From Chrysemys picta bellii (lineage: Eukaryota > Chordata > Testudines > Emydidae), in contig NC_088800.1 in NCBI RefSeq assembly GCF_011386835.1, positions 19,688,572 to 19,752,571 on the forward strand: DNA of 64,000 nucleotides. The letters are read 5' to 3'. The translations under genes and the position numbers were made by a program. Numbering within the stretch: position 1 is the first letter of the stretch; each line of letters opens with the position of its first letter. The notes below the pieces were generated by a model. It saw nothing but the letters and a program-made list of their open reading frames with translations. It was not told the origin of the DNA and did not search any database. This document shows, piece by piece, positions 13,501 to 25,500 of this stretch.

Positions 13501-16500
13501 AAGTTTTTCTTCCCCCCGAGGACTTTTTATTAGTAGCTTCTTTAGTATCAGTTCCTCTTCTCTCACAACATGCATAATTATCTATTGTTTCATTCTGGTG
13601 TCATCTTTTATTTCCTGTGTAAAGCACCTTGACTTTACCCTTATCGTGATTTTGGGATGGAATGCACTGGTTGTCTCTGTGCCATTTCCAGATCAACCGC
13701 CAGGTGGCCTTCAAAGAACAAAGAAGACACCCTTTCCCAGGAGACCAGCTGCATCACTGCTGTGGTACTCCTTGTCTCCATTGCATAATAGACATGTTGT
13801 TCTGGAAGTAGGCATATAGCACCATGATCTCCTGCAAATACAGACTAGATTTGGGTATTTTAAGTAAAAGTATGCTATCTTTTACTGCAGACATTGTAAA
13901 TAAATAAGAAAATCCTGGACTCTGGTGAGCAGCATATTTATTTTGCAAAAAGAAGAACAGGAGGACTTGTGGCACCTTAGAGACTAACAAATTTATTAGA
14001 GCATAAGCTTTCGTGGACTATAGCCCACTTCTTCGGATGCATATAGAATGGAACATATATTGAGGAGATATATATACACACATACAGAGAGCATAAACAG
14101 GTGGGAGTTGTCTTACCACCTCTGAGAGGCCAATTAATTAAGAGAAAAAAACTTTTGAAGTGATAATCAAGCTAGCCCAGCACAGACAGACAGTTAGATA
14201 ACAAGTGTGAGAATACTTACAAGGGGAGATAGATTTCAATGTTTGTAATGGCCCAACCATTCCCAGTCCTTATTCAAACCGGAGTTGATTGTGTCTAGTT
14301 TGCATATCAATTCTAGCTCAGCAGTTTCTCGTTGGAGTCTGTTTTTGAAGTTTTTCTGTTGTAATATAGCCACCCGCAGGTCTGTCACTGAATGACCAGA
14401 CAGGTTAAAGTGTTCTCCCACTGGTTTTTGAGTATTTTGATTCCTGATGTCAGATTTGTGTCTATCTCCCCTTGTAAGTATTCTCACACTTGTTATCTAA
14501 CTGTCTGTCTGTGCTGGGCTAGCTTGATTATCACTTCAAAAGTTTTTTTCTCTTAATTAATTGGCCTCTCAGAGGTGGTAAGACAACTCCCACCTGTTTA
14601 TGCTCTCTGTATGTGTGTATATATATCTCCTCAATATATGTTCCATTCTATATGCATCCGAAGAAGTGGGCTATAGTCCACGAAAGCTTATGCTCTAATA
14701 AATTTGTTAGTCTCTAAGGTGCCACAAGTCCTCCTGTTCTTCTTTTTGCGGATACAGACTAACACGGCTGCTACTCTGAAATATTTATTTTGGTATTTTA
14801 TGCAGAAGCTGCCTCTTGTTTAGAAAACAACTTATTCACTGAACCAATAATTTAAACTTTTTTCAAAAAATGAACATAGATTTATAAAACATGTCATATT
14901 AAACATTGTGATCTGAGCCACAAAGCTCAGATCAGTATTCTGATCTGAACTTCTTAAAAGTTTAAGGGTCTGTTCAGACCACATTCTTGTAGAGCAACTG
15001 TGTATTATTTTTCTAAATCTAAAAAGACAAGCGAATATTAAAAATAAAATAAATTTGAAAAATATTCAAAGCTAAATAGTAAACCATAGTTCACGAAAGG
15101 GAGAAAAAGGGGGAAAAAGCAAAATATCAAATTCAGACATTTGACATATCACTGTTCAATAGCAACTGTTAATATCTTGGTCAATAATATGAAAATTCAA
15201 ATTTATGAATAATTCATACATTACTATATAGAACCCAGAAGAGAGATTATTTTCAAAATTCTGTTAATTAGAAGATTTTTAGATAATCCATATCAAAAGT
15301 CTCCACTTTAAATTCCTCTTCCTCTTCACGTGCCTAAAAGAATTTTTTTGTCATAATATAAAAGCCTGATCCTGCAAAAACTTCAGCATGTATATAATTT
15401 TAGGCCTGTGAGTAACCGTTGATGAAGTAAATAGTAGCACTCATATGCACAAAGCTACACACATGGTGAAGTCTTTGCAGGATCAGGGCCTATTAAATGT
15501 AATTGCAGGCCCTTATGTCACAGAATATTTCATATACAAAGTCATAATCTAAGGAAAATATATAGAAATATATGCCATGGTTTCAGGGCTATCTGCACCT
15601 CTCTCTCTCTCTTTTCTAGTCTCAGAGTGCGCCCTTTCAGTTGTTAGCCTGTGTCTCCCACTCTTAGACTGTGCCGTGGGGTATGTTACACTGAGGATCA
15701 ATTGTACTTACCCAGCAGATCTGACTGGGTTTGACACTAGCTGTTCTCTTCAGGAGTTTGTGGCCACTGGTATTCAGTGACAAAACAGCCTTCTTAAATA
15801 TTGTTTATTTTAAGAGTAGGAACAAAGCATTGAAAGAAAAAGGATTTTAAAACAACAAACAGTTGATACGTGTCTGTCTTCCCTAAAGCCCTACCATCCA
15901 GTGATAGTTGCCTAGATGGGCCTAACGTCTTCAGACATCTGAGAAGGTTCTTGTGCCAGTCTGGTTTCCTTGAATAGCTCCCCAACAAGTATTTCCTCTT
16001 TGGAGAGAGAGAGTCCCTTATAATCCGTTTCCTTTGTTATTGCCTGGCTTTAGCTCTTCTGGACAAAACCAGTTTGGTAGGCTCAACCAGGAGGTCCAGC
16101 CAGACTCTGCAGAACCTATGGCTCTGCCACTATGCTGTACCAGCCCTCACATATTAGATGAGGGGTGGCCTATATTGACCTATTCTTCCCTTCCTGCTTG
16201 TTTTTCCTTATGGTCTGCTATTAAACTAAATCAGTGTATTCATACAATAAAGTATGCAGGTCAACATACACCATTTATAAATTATTACAGAGTCGTCCCA
16301 CATCTGTCACAATATATACAATGTTGTTGTAGCCCTGTTGGTCCCAGGATATTAGAGGGACAAAGTGGGTAAGATAGTATCTTTTATTGGACCAACTTCC
16401 AACAGTAAGAGAGACAAGCGTTTGAGCTCACAGAGAGCTCTTCTTTTTCCCAGACCTGAAGAAGAGCACTGTGGAAGTGCAGAAAGCTTGTCCCTCTCAT

Positions 16501-19500
16501 CAGCAGAAGCTGGTCAAATAAGATATTACCTCACCCACAATATTGCATGCATACAAAATTTCCAGAAAGTGAAAGTAATTAACCTTCAGAAAAAAAATCT
16601 CAAATAAAGCAATTGTATGACAATTTTATGAAAAACCAAGAGGAGTTTGCAATAAAAGGACTGTGGGCAAAATTTAAATCTAGGACCATGACAAAGAACA
16701 TAGCCCACAACTAAAAGGGGAGCCTAATCTGTACAAAGACACTCCAGTAACATCAGGGAACTGTAAAGGCATCACCCTATGGATAGCTGTAGTAGCCAGT
16801 GGTGCCACTTCCAGAGGCCAGTTGGAGAGCGTTGCAGAGCCCAGGTGAGGGGTTGGTTCAACTGGTTATAGGGATATAGATTAGAGTTATTAACTTATGA
16901 TCCAAATTTTCACAACATTCCAATGTGTTGTTTTTTGGCTATCTCTGCTTATGACCTAGAGTTGCTAAATAAGTTTACTTCTATAAATGGACTTGTACTG
17001 TAATTTGTAAAAGGTCACAGTTTACGCTATTCTGAAATTGTATATTTTTTTTGTTTTACAAAATAAAATAAACACGTTGCCCAGAATTCCTGGAAAAAGA
17101 ATTTCTCCTCATTCTTTGCTCCTGTAAATGTAACTACAGCATTTTCTGTGCCAAACCTATCTTTCCTCTAAGCCTGGAAAATCTTAATACCAAATTAATG
17201 ATAAATCACTCCGGTCAAACTCAGATCAAGATTGCTATTAAACTTCTAAGTTATTTAAAAACACTCAAGAATATTGTCTTACCGCCATACCTACACAACC
17301 TACTTCCTTAGATTTTAAACACACTACAGTATCTTCATCACGTAAAAGAAATATTCTTCTTGCCTACTGACATTCGCTCTTACGTAATATTAATTACAGC
17401 AGAACTGAAATTAGCTCTAAATCATTGTCTGATTAAAATTAATAATAACATATTCCTTTTTTCTTTTAAGGAAAGCGAAAGAACATTTGTTTGGACAAAG
17501 CAAAGACCTTTCCAATGGTCATATATTTTGTGAAAAAATGCAAGAATCAAAGCAGGGCGCAGTCTTGGAAGAAACTGTCATTGGTGATTATGCATTAGTC
17601 ATAAATGGACATAGTCTGGTAAGTCAGTTTTTTCAGGTTTTGTCCTTTCCTTCCCAACCCAAATAATGTCTGTTTTGTTTTCTAACAATGACGGATTTCT
17701 CTCCAAACTCTAAAACGGTTTCATAAGAAAGCTAAAAACAAAGGCTGACATAATTGCAAGAAACAATTAAAAATTACGTCTTAACTTTTGGATGTGTATG
17801 GAAGAGAAATCAAATGAGTAACTCTGTACAGCTTTTTTTAATAACTGCCACAGTGGAGAAGGCCCCATAGTAAGAACTAGTTCACACAATCTTATCCCTT
17901 CTTAACTAGACATAGACCACTGCTATTATTGTTTAAGTACTTGTGTGAGGGGAATATCACAAATCAATGCCAATTAATTAAGGGAATGCAATTAGGCAGA
18001 TGTAATGCTGTTTTTTTTCCTGATGTTTGTTGTTTGAGAGCACAACCTGACCTTAAAATAATTACTGCACCAAATTAATGTCATTAAGATACCTCCAGTG
18101 GGTTTTCTAAATATCAGCATCTTACAGGGATGCCAAAACAATTTGCTTTGATTAGGAAATCTGGTTCTTGTCATAATAGAATAAACTTACATTACTTTAA
18201 TGTAGTTCAGGTTCGAAATCTTGAACAAGTATCAAAACGATCTTCTGACTCTCTAACTTAAGAGAGTTAAAAGTGCAGGCTTCACTTTTGAGAAATTAGC
18301 CGCTCATGAAGATACATGATAATCTTTGTATGTTCATATATTTTGATCTTTATTTTCTTTTTAAAAATTGAGAATAAGAATGTTTCTGCCTTCAGACAGT
18401 TTCTTAATAGAAAAAGAAGAAGTAAATGGGAATATTGTTTAAGCTTTTCCATAAGATCCTCAGCCATTTAAGGTAGTTCTAAGTATGCATGACTCTCTCC
18501 AGCTGCATTCCAGCCATAAGAATGTGTTGCTTTCTACACTGTGAAAGTTATGGAAAGTTGCAGATCTCCCCTCTAGGGCAGATTATCCTCTCCAGCAGAA
18601 AGGTCATGAGTCTGCAGAAACTATTTTTCTTCTGTACCCAGATTTGTGGTTTCAATATCATCTCAGAACTGTTTAGCAGCCTCTGTCAAGAGATTAGAAT
18701 AAGACACTAGCTCAGTTGTGAACACCTCCAGCAAGCACCATCACTGGGATTAAGTGGAACCCTCATTGGCAGTCTCATCAGAGACTCAAAGGAATGGGAA
18801 GAGCAATGGATGTTTGCCGGTTTTGGCAGAGTTTAAAATTAGAATTGGGAAAGAAGATAAAGTTTCTAGTTACCCTTTTTGTTCGGAGATATCTAAAAGG
18901 CAACCTGCTCATGCCTTAGCCCTTTCCCCTGAGCCTTTTCAAAGATCTTTTCCCCATTCCTTGTGTATTCTCCCCCCCCAACCCCGATCTCCAGAATATC
19001 TAAACCAATGACCTGAAGTTTTTCCTCTCCCATGATTTTGAAGAGATCCCTGTCCTTTTCCTGCCTGGGGCTTTCAGAAGGTTTTCTGTCCCTCCTACAT
19101 TTTAATGGAAAAATTGTCACACAGTAAATGAAACCGCACAATATATGTCAAAATGGGAACATTTTATACATTTTTCCAGTGACCCTGCTCACATGCCACA
19201 TACAGTTGGACTAGCTACATGTCAATCCAAAGGCAGAGGCAGACCAGAGTTTGGCCAGACACTATTTAACGATAGTTTCCAGCATTTTACTGTGTCTGAA
19301 TTGTGAAGAGGCTCCAGGGGTGCTGAACCATAAAGATACATTGAATATCTGCAACTAAACACTTGCAGCGGAGCTGATGATTCACTGGATTAGGCCATTT
19401 TAAATTCTCATAAAGTTAGCTGGGAAGTCAAGTGCTGGACTGAAATAACTTTATGTATCCAATTTTAGGTTATTTCTTCCCCCTTTGTTAATATTTGTAT

Positions 19501-22500
19501 TGAACGTGTAATTAAATCAAGTATTTTACAACAAAATGTAGCTTCGCTCACATTGTGTGTTAGGATTATATGTATACACTTATGAGACTGATTTATTGTG
19601 TTTACTGGAGATGTGTAGTATCTTCCACTAAAGGCTTCAGCTGTTTAAAAAAAACTTTTGAAATTATTTTATTTAAAAGTGATATATCCTATTTATTATA
19701 TGCAAAGAATTCTCATTTCCGAACCATCACATCTTCTATTGATTACAGCTACAGATCCAGTACTCTGATAGGGAATATTTTGTATTTCAGGCTCATGCAC
19801 TTGAGGCTGATCTGGAGAATGAATTTGTGGAAGTTGCCTGCATGTGTAAAACTGTGATTTGTTGTCGAGCGACTCCCTTACAAAAAGCACAAGTGGTAGA
19901 GCTGGTTAAGAAGCACAGGAAAGCAGTCACCTTGGCCATCGGAGATGGAGCCAATGACATTAGCATGATCAAAAGTAAGAGGAAATTGTGTCATAATGTT
20001 CAGTTAAAAGCATAAATAGAAATGCCAATAACATACTGTTTGCCTATCAATGAATTCATATTTCTTCTTCGAGTGGTGTCCCTGTGGGTGCTCCACTCTA
20101 GGTGTCGCTGCGTCTCTGTGCCAGAGATTTCTCGCAGCTGTACTCGGTCGGGGGAAGGGCGCGCACAGGAGTCGACTTGTGCAGCCGTTGGCACCTTCTG
20201 TGGTGCACGCACCCCCGACCGTCCCCTCAGTTCCTTCTCAACCATCTTCGGCTGCAGACGGAGATACTTTCTGAAAGAAAAAAAAAGTTACAAGTTACAT
20301 AGGAACTTATTAGTCTATGCTTAGTTACATTGTTTAGTTAGTCTTAGTCTATACATAGTTACATAATTTTGTTAGTTCCTCTTAAAGGTTTTTCTACCAA
20401 AAAAAAAAAGGGAAGAAAGAAAGAAGAAGACTTTTTCTCTGCTTAACTCCCCCTTTGGGAACAGTTTCTACAGTTTACCATTACAGTTAACTCCCACCCT
20501 TATCTCTCGAGAGGCGGGAGAGGCTTAACTGCAGTCATGCCCGGCTCAACAGGATTTAAAAAGTGTGACTCTTGCTGTGAACCAATCCTAGTCTCTGACG
20601 GCCACACATGCTGCATTCGCTGTCTGGGAGAAACTCATATCTCCCAGAAATGCTTACACTGCACCAACTTAACAACAAGGGCAAGACATGACAAGGATCT
20701 CCACTTGAAAATGCTTCTGCTGGAGAAATCCCTCCAACCTCCGCAAGAGACATCCTCCGGGATGTCTCATAAACCGAGATCCCTGAGCTCTGGTAAGGCT
20801 TCGACTTCCAAAACTCAGGAAGCGAGCCTTGACCTCTCCAGCAAGGGTCTCTTAGAAAAAGAGATCTTTCCCAGCGAGGTCTTTACCTTCAGTGCTCCAC
20901 TCATCCAGACTGAGCACTTATGAGGCACCGGACTCCTCCAACACCGTCCCTCAGCGGACCCCTGCTGAGCCCCAATGCACGGCACTGGAGCTGAGACATC
21001 AAGTCTCCTTCACGGCACCGACTACCCCAGTGCAGAGCGTGGCACAGGCAGCAGCACCGTGATCAATGTTGCTGCCACTGGCACTGACCGAAGACTTGAT
21101 GCTGGCTAATAAGCCAAACCCGGCACTGGTCAGCATTCCAACAGTTGACCGCAACACCAAGGCGGGACTAGCGCAACTCCTGCATACTGAGGACATAGCA
21201 GTTTCTTCAGCACCACAGTCACCAGGGCCGGCTCCAGGCACCAGCGAATGAAGCAGGTGCTTGGGGCGGCCAATGGAAAGGGGGGCGGCACATCCGGGTC
21301 TTCAGCGGCAATTTGGCGGTGGGTCCCTCAAAATGCCGCTGAAGAGGAAGAGAGGGGGCGAAGGACCCGCCGCCGAATTGCCACAGAAGAATAAAGCGAC
21401 GCGATCGAGCTGCCACCGAAGTGCCGCCGATTGGCTTTTTTTCCCCCCGCTTCGCTGCTTGGGCCTTGGCAGTCAGCACTGCTCATCACTGAACACTCCC
21501 CGAGCTACATAGCACCTCTCCTCTCAACGTTCATCTCCATCACAGATGAGACCTACATGGAACGCTGTGAAGCCTAACACACAGAGAAACCTCTGACCCC
21601 AAGACAGAGATAGAAGAGGAAGAGATACTATCACAGGCAGACCTGGATGATTCACCACCTGCCCCACACTCATCTTCCGCACCAGATGAAGCGGTGACGC
21701 CGTCTACCCCTACGGCACCAGATGACCTGAAACAGTTCCAAGAACTCTTCAAAAGAATATCAAACAGCCAAGAAATTGCCTTACATGAGGTGCAGGAGAA
21801 ACAACATAAGTTGTTAAAAATCTAAGACATGGAATTTTTGTTTTCACACCCTCAAGCCTGCTCTCTGTTAGTAAAGGCTGCTAATCAGTGCAGTAAATAG
21901 CCTCATTTCCACTCCTCACTGCAAGATAAAGAACACAAGAGACTGGACCTTTTTGGATGGAAAGTTTACTCATCAGCCACCCTTCTGCTCAGAGTTGCCA
22001 AATTACGAATACTCTAACTATAGTAAAATACAAGATCTCATGGAGGACCTCCCCGAGCATAAACGTCCTCAACTCAACGCCATTATCAACGAGGGTCAGT
22101 TAATAGCCTGCACAGCGCTGCAAGCCTCAATGGATGTAGCGGACAGAGCTGCCCAAACAACTGCAATAGCTGTGGTTATGAGAAGAACATCATGGTTGCA
22201 GGCTTTGGGAATTCCAAAAGAACTACAACCAAAAGTGGAGGACCTCCCCTTTGATAGGGATAAACTATTCTCGTCTCAAACAGACGTTTCCTCCATACCA
22301 GGAAGGCCTCCCAAGCAACTCTGCATACACCCACCGCCTGACAAACGCCCTCGCTTTACACCATACCAGAGGTCACGAGACACCTCATTTAACTGTCAGC
22401 AACCACGATACTTCACTCAGAACAGACTCAAACAATGGGCTCAGAGATGACGAGCTCCACAGAACCAGGCCTCGTCTGCCTGTCCATTTGCATCTAAGCC

Positions 22501-25500
22501 ACAATTTTGAAGTCTTGGTCGAGAGTATGCACAACCTCCCCACACCTCTAGCACCAACAGATACTCCATCCCACAATTTTGGTCACCGCCTACGCCCATT
22601 TTACCCTGCCTGGACTGCAATAACCACAGATCAAAGGGTTTTGGAGATCATACAAACTGGCTACACCATTCCTTTCGCAGCTATCCCCGCTACCCTCCCC
22701 CCTTCCCCGTCCCTCTTCAGGGACCCATCTCACAATCACCTTCTACAACAGGAAGTAGACCACCTCCTACTGCTGGGTACTGTAGAACCAGTACCACATC
22801 AATTCCGAGAGATGCATACTTCCATGCCCACAGACGGTTCCTGCGGTTCACAGTGGGACCCAACCACTACCAATACAGGATCCTTCCCTTCAGACTGGCC
22901 ACCGCTCCCCACGTATTCTCAAAAATGCTTGCGGTAGTAGCAGCACATTTTCGACACAAAGGAGTCATAATCTTCCCCTATTTGGATGATTGCCTCCTCA
23001 AGGGTGCCAATCGACAAGAAACCACAAGAAACCTATTTCACCAGCTAGGTCTACAGAGAAACGAAAAGAAATCCACCCTGGAACCAACCCAGCAATTGGA
23101 ATTTATCGGAGCTGACCTAGACTCCATACAAGCCAAGGCAATATCGCCAAACCACAGATTCACTACATTGACGAATCTTATTTCCACAGTGACCATCAGT
23201 CCACAAACTTCAGTGAGGATATGCCTTCAGATTCTGGGACATATGGCAGCTATGACTTTCATAGCAAAGTATGCCAGACTCCATACACGCTGTCTGCAGC
23301 ACTGGTTGAGCATGGTCTATGCTCCCAGCAAACACTCTCTCAACAGATGTGTGACACTACCACCAAGGGTTATTCTCCCCCTACAATGGTGGACACCGCC
23401 AGGGAATGCATGCTCCGGGATTCCCTTTCAACAAGACCCCCCCATCAGTGACTATTACAACAGATGCCTCCCTGATAGGTTGGGGCACCCAATTGGGTCA
23501 CCACAATGTACAAGGCAAGTGGTCTTCGACGGAAACCCAACTACATATCAATCTCCCGGAACTCCGCGCGGTACACAATGCATGCCGACACTTCCTCCCA
23601 CTCATACGAGAAACCTCAATCTCTATTCTCACCGACAATGTGGCGTGCATGTTTTACATCAATTGCCAAGGAGGAGCCAGGTCTCACTTGCTATGCGTAG
23701 AAGCCATGAATTTATGGAACTTCTACATCCGCATCAATATAAACATCACAGCATCATACCTACCAGGGTGCCAAAACACTACAGCCGACAACCTCAGCAG
23801 GCACTTCTCACAGGAACATGAGTGGAAAATCCACGACAGTGTTCTCGGCACGATATTCCAAAAATGGGGTCACCCAGTAATCGACCTTTTCATCTCAGCA
23901 ACAAATCACAAATGTCCACTATTTTGCTCCAGGACAGGCCTGTCACCGGGATCGTTAGGGGATGCCTTCCTCGTCCTGTGGAACGCATCACTCATGTACA
24001 CCTTCCCGCTGATACCACTGATCCTGGGTCATCTGCAAGATACGACTCGACAGAGCATACATCATTCTCATTGTCCCCACATGGCCCATACAGACTTGGT
24101 TTCCGTGCCTCTCAAGTCTAGCAGTATGTGCCCCACAACCGCTGCCCTTCCGGACGGCCCTCCTGTCCCAGAATAAGGGCCTGATGCTCCATCCAGAGCC
24201 AGTGAAACTCCATCTCAAAGCGTGGCTCCTCTCTGGTTCCAACATGGGGAATTGAACTGTTCAGAGAAAGTAAAACAGGTATTACTAAATAGCCGTCGCC
24301 TCACCACTAGAAATACTTACCGCCACAAGTGGAGAAGATTCTCCCTTTGGCGTCAGCAAAAACAGCTGGACGCGACCACGGCACCTCTATCTATGATCCT
24401 AGACTACCTACTAGAACTGAAGGAAATGGGGTTAGCCATAAGTTCTATTAAAGTACACCTGGCTGCCATCACGGCCCTCCATGAGCAGATAAAAGGGGCT
24501 TCAATATTCGGTCACCCGATTACACCATGCTTTCTAGCAGATATGCAGAACATGTACCTAGAAGTACGCCAACCTGCACCACCATCTTGTGTTCAAATGT
24601 CTCACAAGACCACCCTTCGAACCTCTAGCAACCTGCTCACTCCTACATATGTCAATGAAAGTCGCATTCCTAGTGACAATCACGTCTGCCAGACATTTCA
24701 GCGAAATAGGAGCATTGTTGGCTGAACCACCGTACACTGTATTTACCAAAGACAAAATCATGTTACGTCCTCACCCAAAATTCTTGCTCAAGTGGCTATA
24801 AATTATCATATTAACCAAACCATACACTTACCTGCCTTCTATCCCAAGCCACATAACAACTCTCGAGAAGCAACGTTGCACATGCTAGATGTCAGAGTGG
24901 CTGTAGCCTTCTACTTGGACAGAACTAAACCATTTTGCAAGTCACCAAGACTTCATCTCTACAGCAGAGCGCTCCAAGGGCTCTACAGTAGTGACCCAGA
25001 GACTCTCCAAATGGGTCTCTACCTGTATTCAAACTTGCTACCACTGCATCACAAAGAACCCCCCGTGGGCATCAGATCCCACTCAACACGAGCCATGGCA
25101 ACATCAATTGCATTCTTGAACAATGTCCCCCTTAATAGATATTTGTAGAGCTGCAACCTGGACATCGGAGCACACTTTTGCAAAGCATTACGCTATGACC
25201 CAGGCCTTGTCTCAGACTCTATCGTTGGCCTGACAGTGCTCTCATCACACACTTATACATAACTCCAAACCCCTACCACCCCTGGTGGGGTACTGCTCTA
25301 CAAGCACCTAGCGTGGAGCACCCACAGGGACACCACTCGAAGAAGAAGTTACTCACCTTGTGCAGTAACGATGGTTCTTCAAGATGTGTGTCCCTGTGGG
25401 TGCTCCACTACCCATCCTCCTCCCCTCTACTTTGGAGTTCACGCCAAGCTCTGCGGTAGAGAAGGAACGGAGGGGACAGTCGGGGGTGTGCGCGCTACAG

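Larger units (their letters stand above)
13946..14780. mobile_element. Head-to-head inverted dimer of a Penelope-like element tail
   Basis: An 835-bp insertion with two near-identical arms of about 285 bp (13946-14232 and 14462-14746) in inverted orientation around a 229-bp centre. The centre encodes, on the minus strand, the C-terminal end of a PLE protein. The arms are its 3' UTR, one copy pointing left and one right; the right one also keeps the terminal GCGGATACAGACTAACACGG. The flanks carry one 12-bp duplication ATATTTATTTTG at 13934-13945 and 14781-14792, so both halves arrived together. Confidence 0.8.
10992..17470. other. Intron, 6.5 kb, rich in Penelope-like inverted pairs
   Basis: Holds three separate PLE-derived inverted repeats and one short palindromic element. 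The stretches 11188-13933 and 16546-17470 contain nothing I recognise beyond AT-rich DNA. A short CT run is at 15601-15612. Confidence 0.65.

Noticed and set aside
13934..14792. Two independent, oppositely oriented PLE insertions
   Set aside because: A single 12-bp duplication brackets the pair and no duplication lies between the halves.
20537..25230. DIRS element as a gypsy/ERV-type retrotransposon
   Set aside because: There are no LTRs or DDE integrase; inverted ends, an internal complementary region and a tyrosine recombinase with HxxR and Tyr are present.
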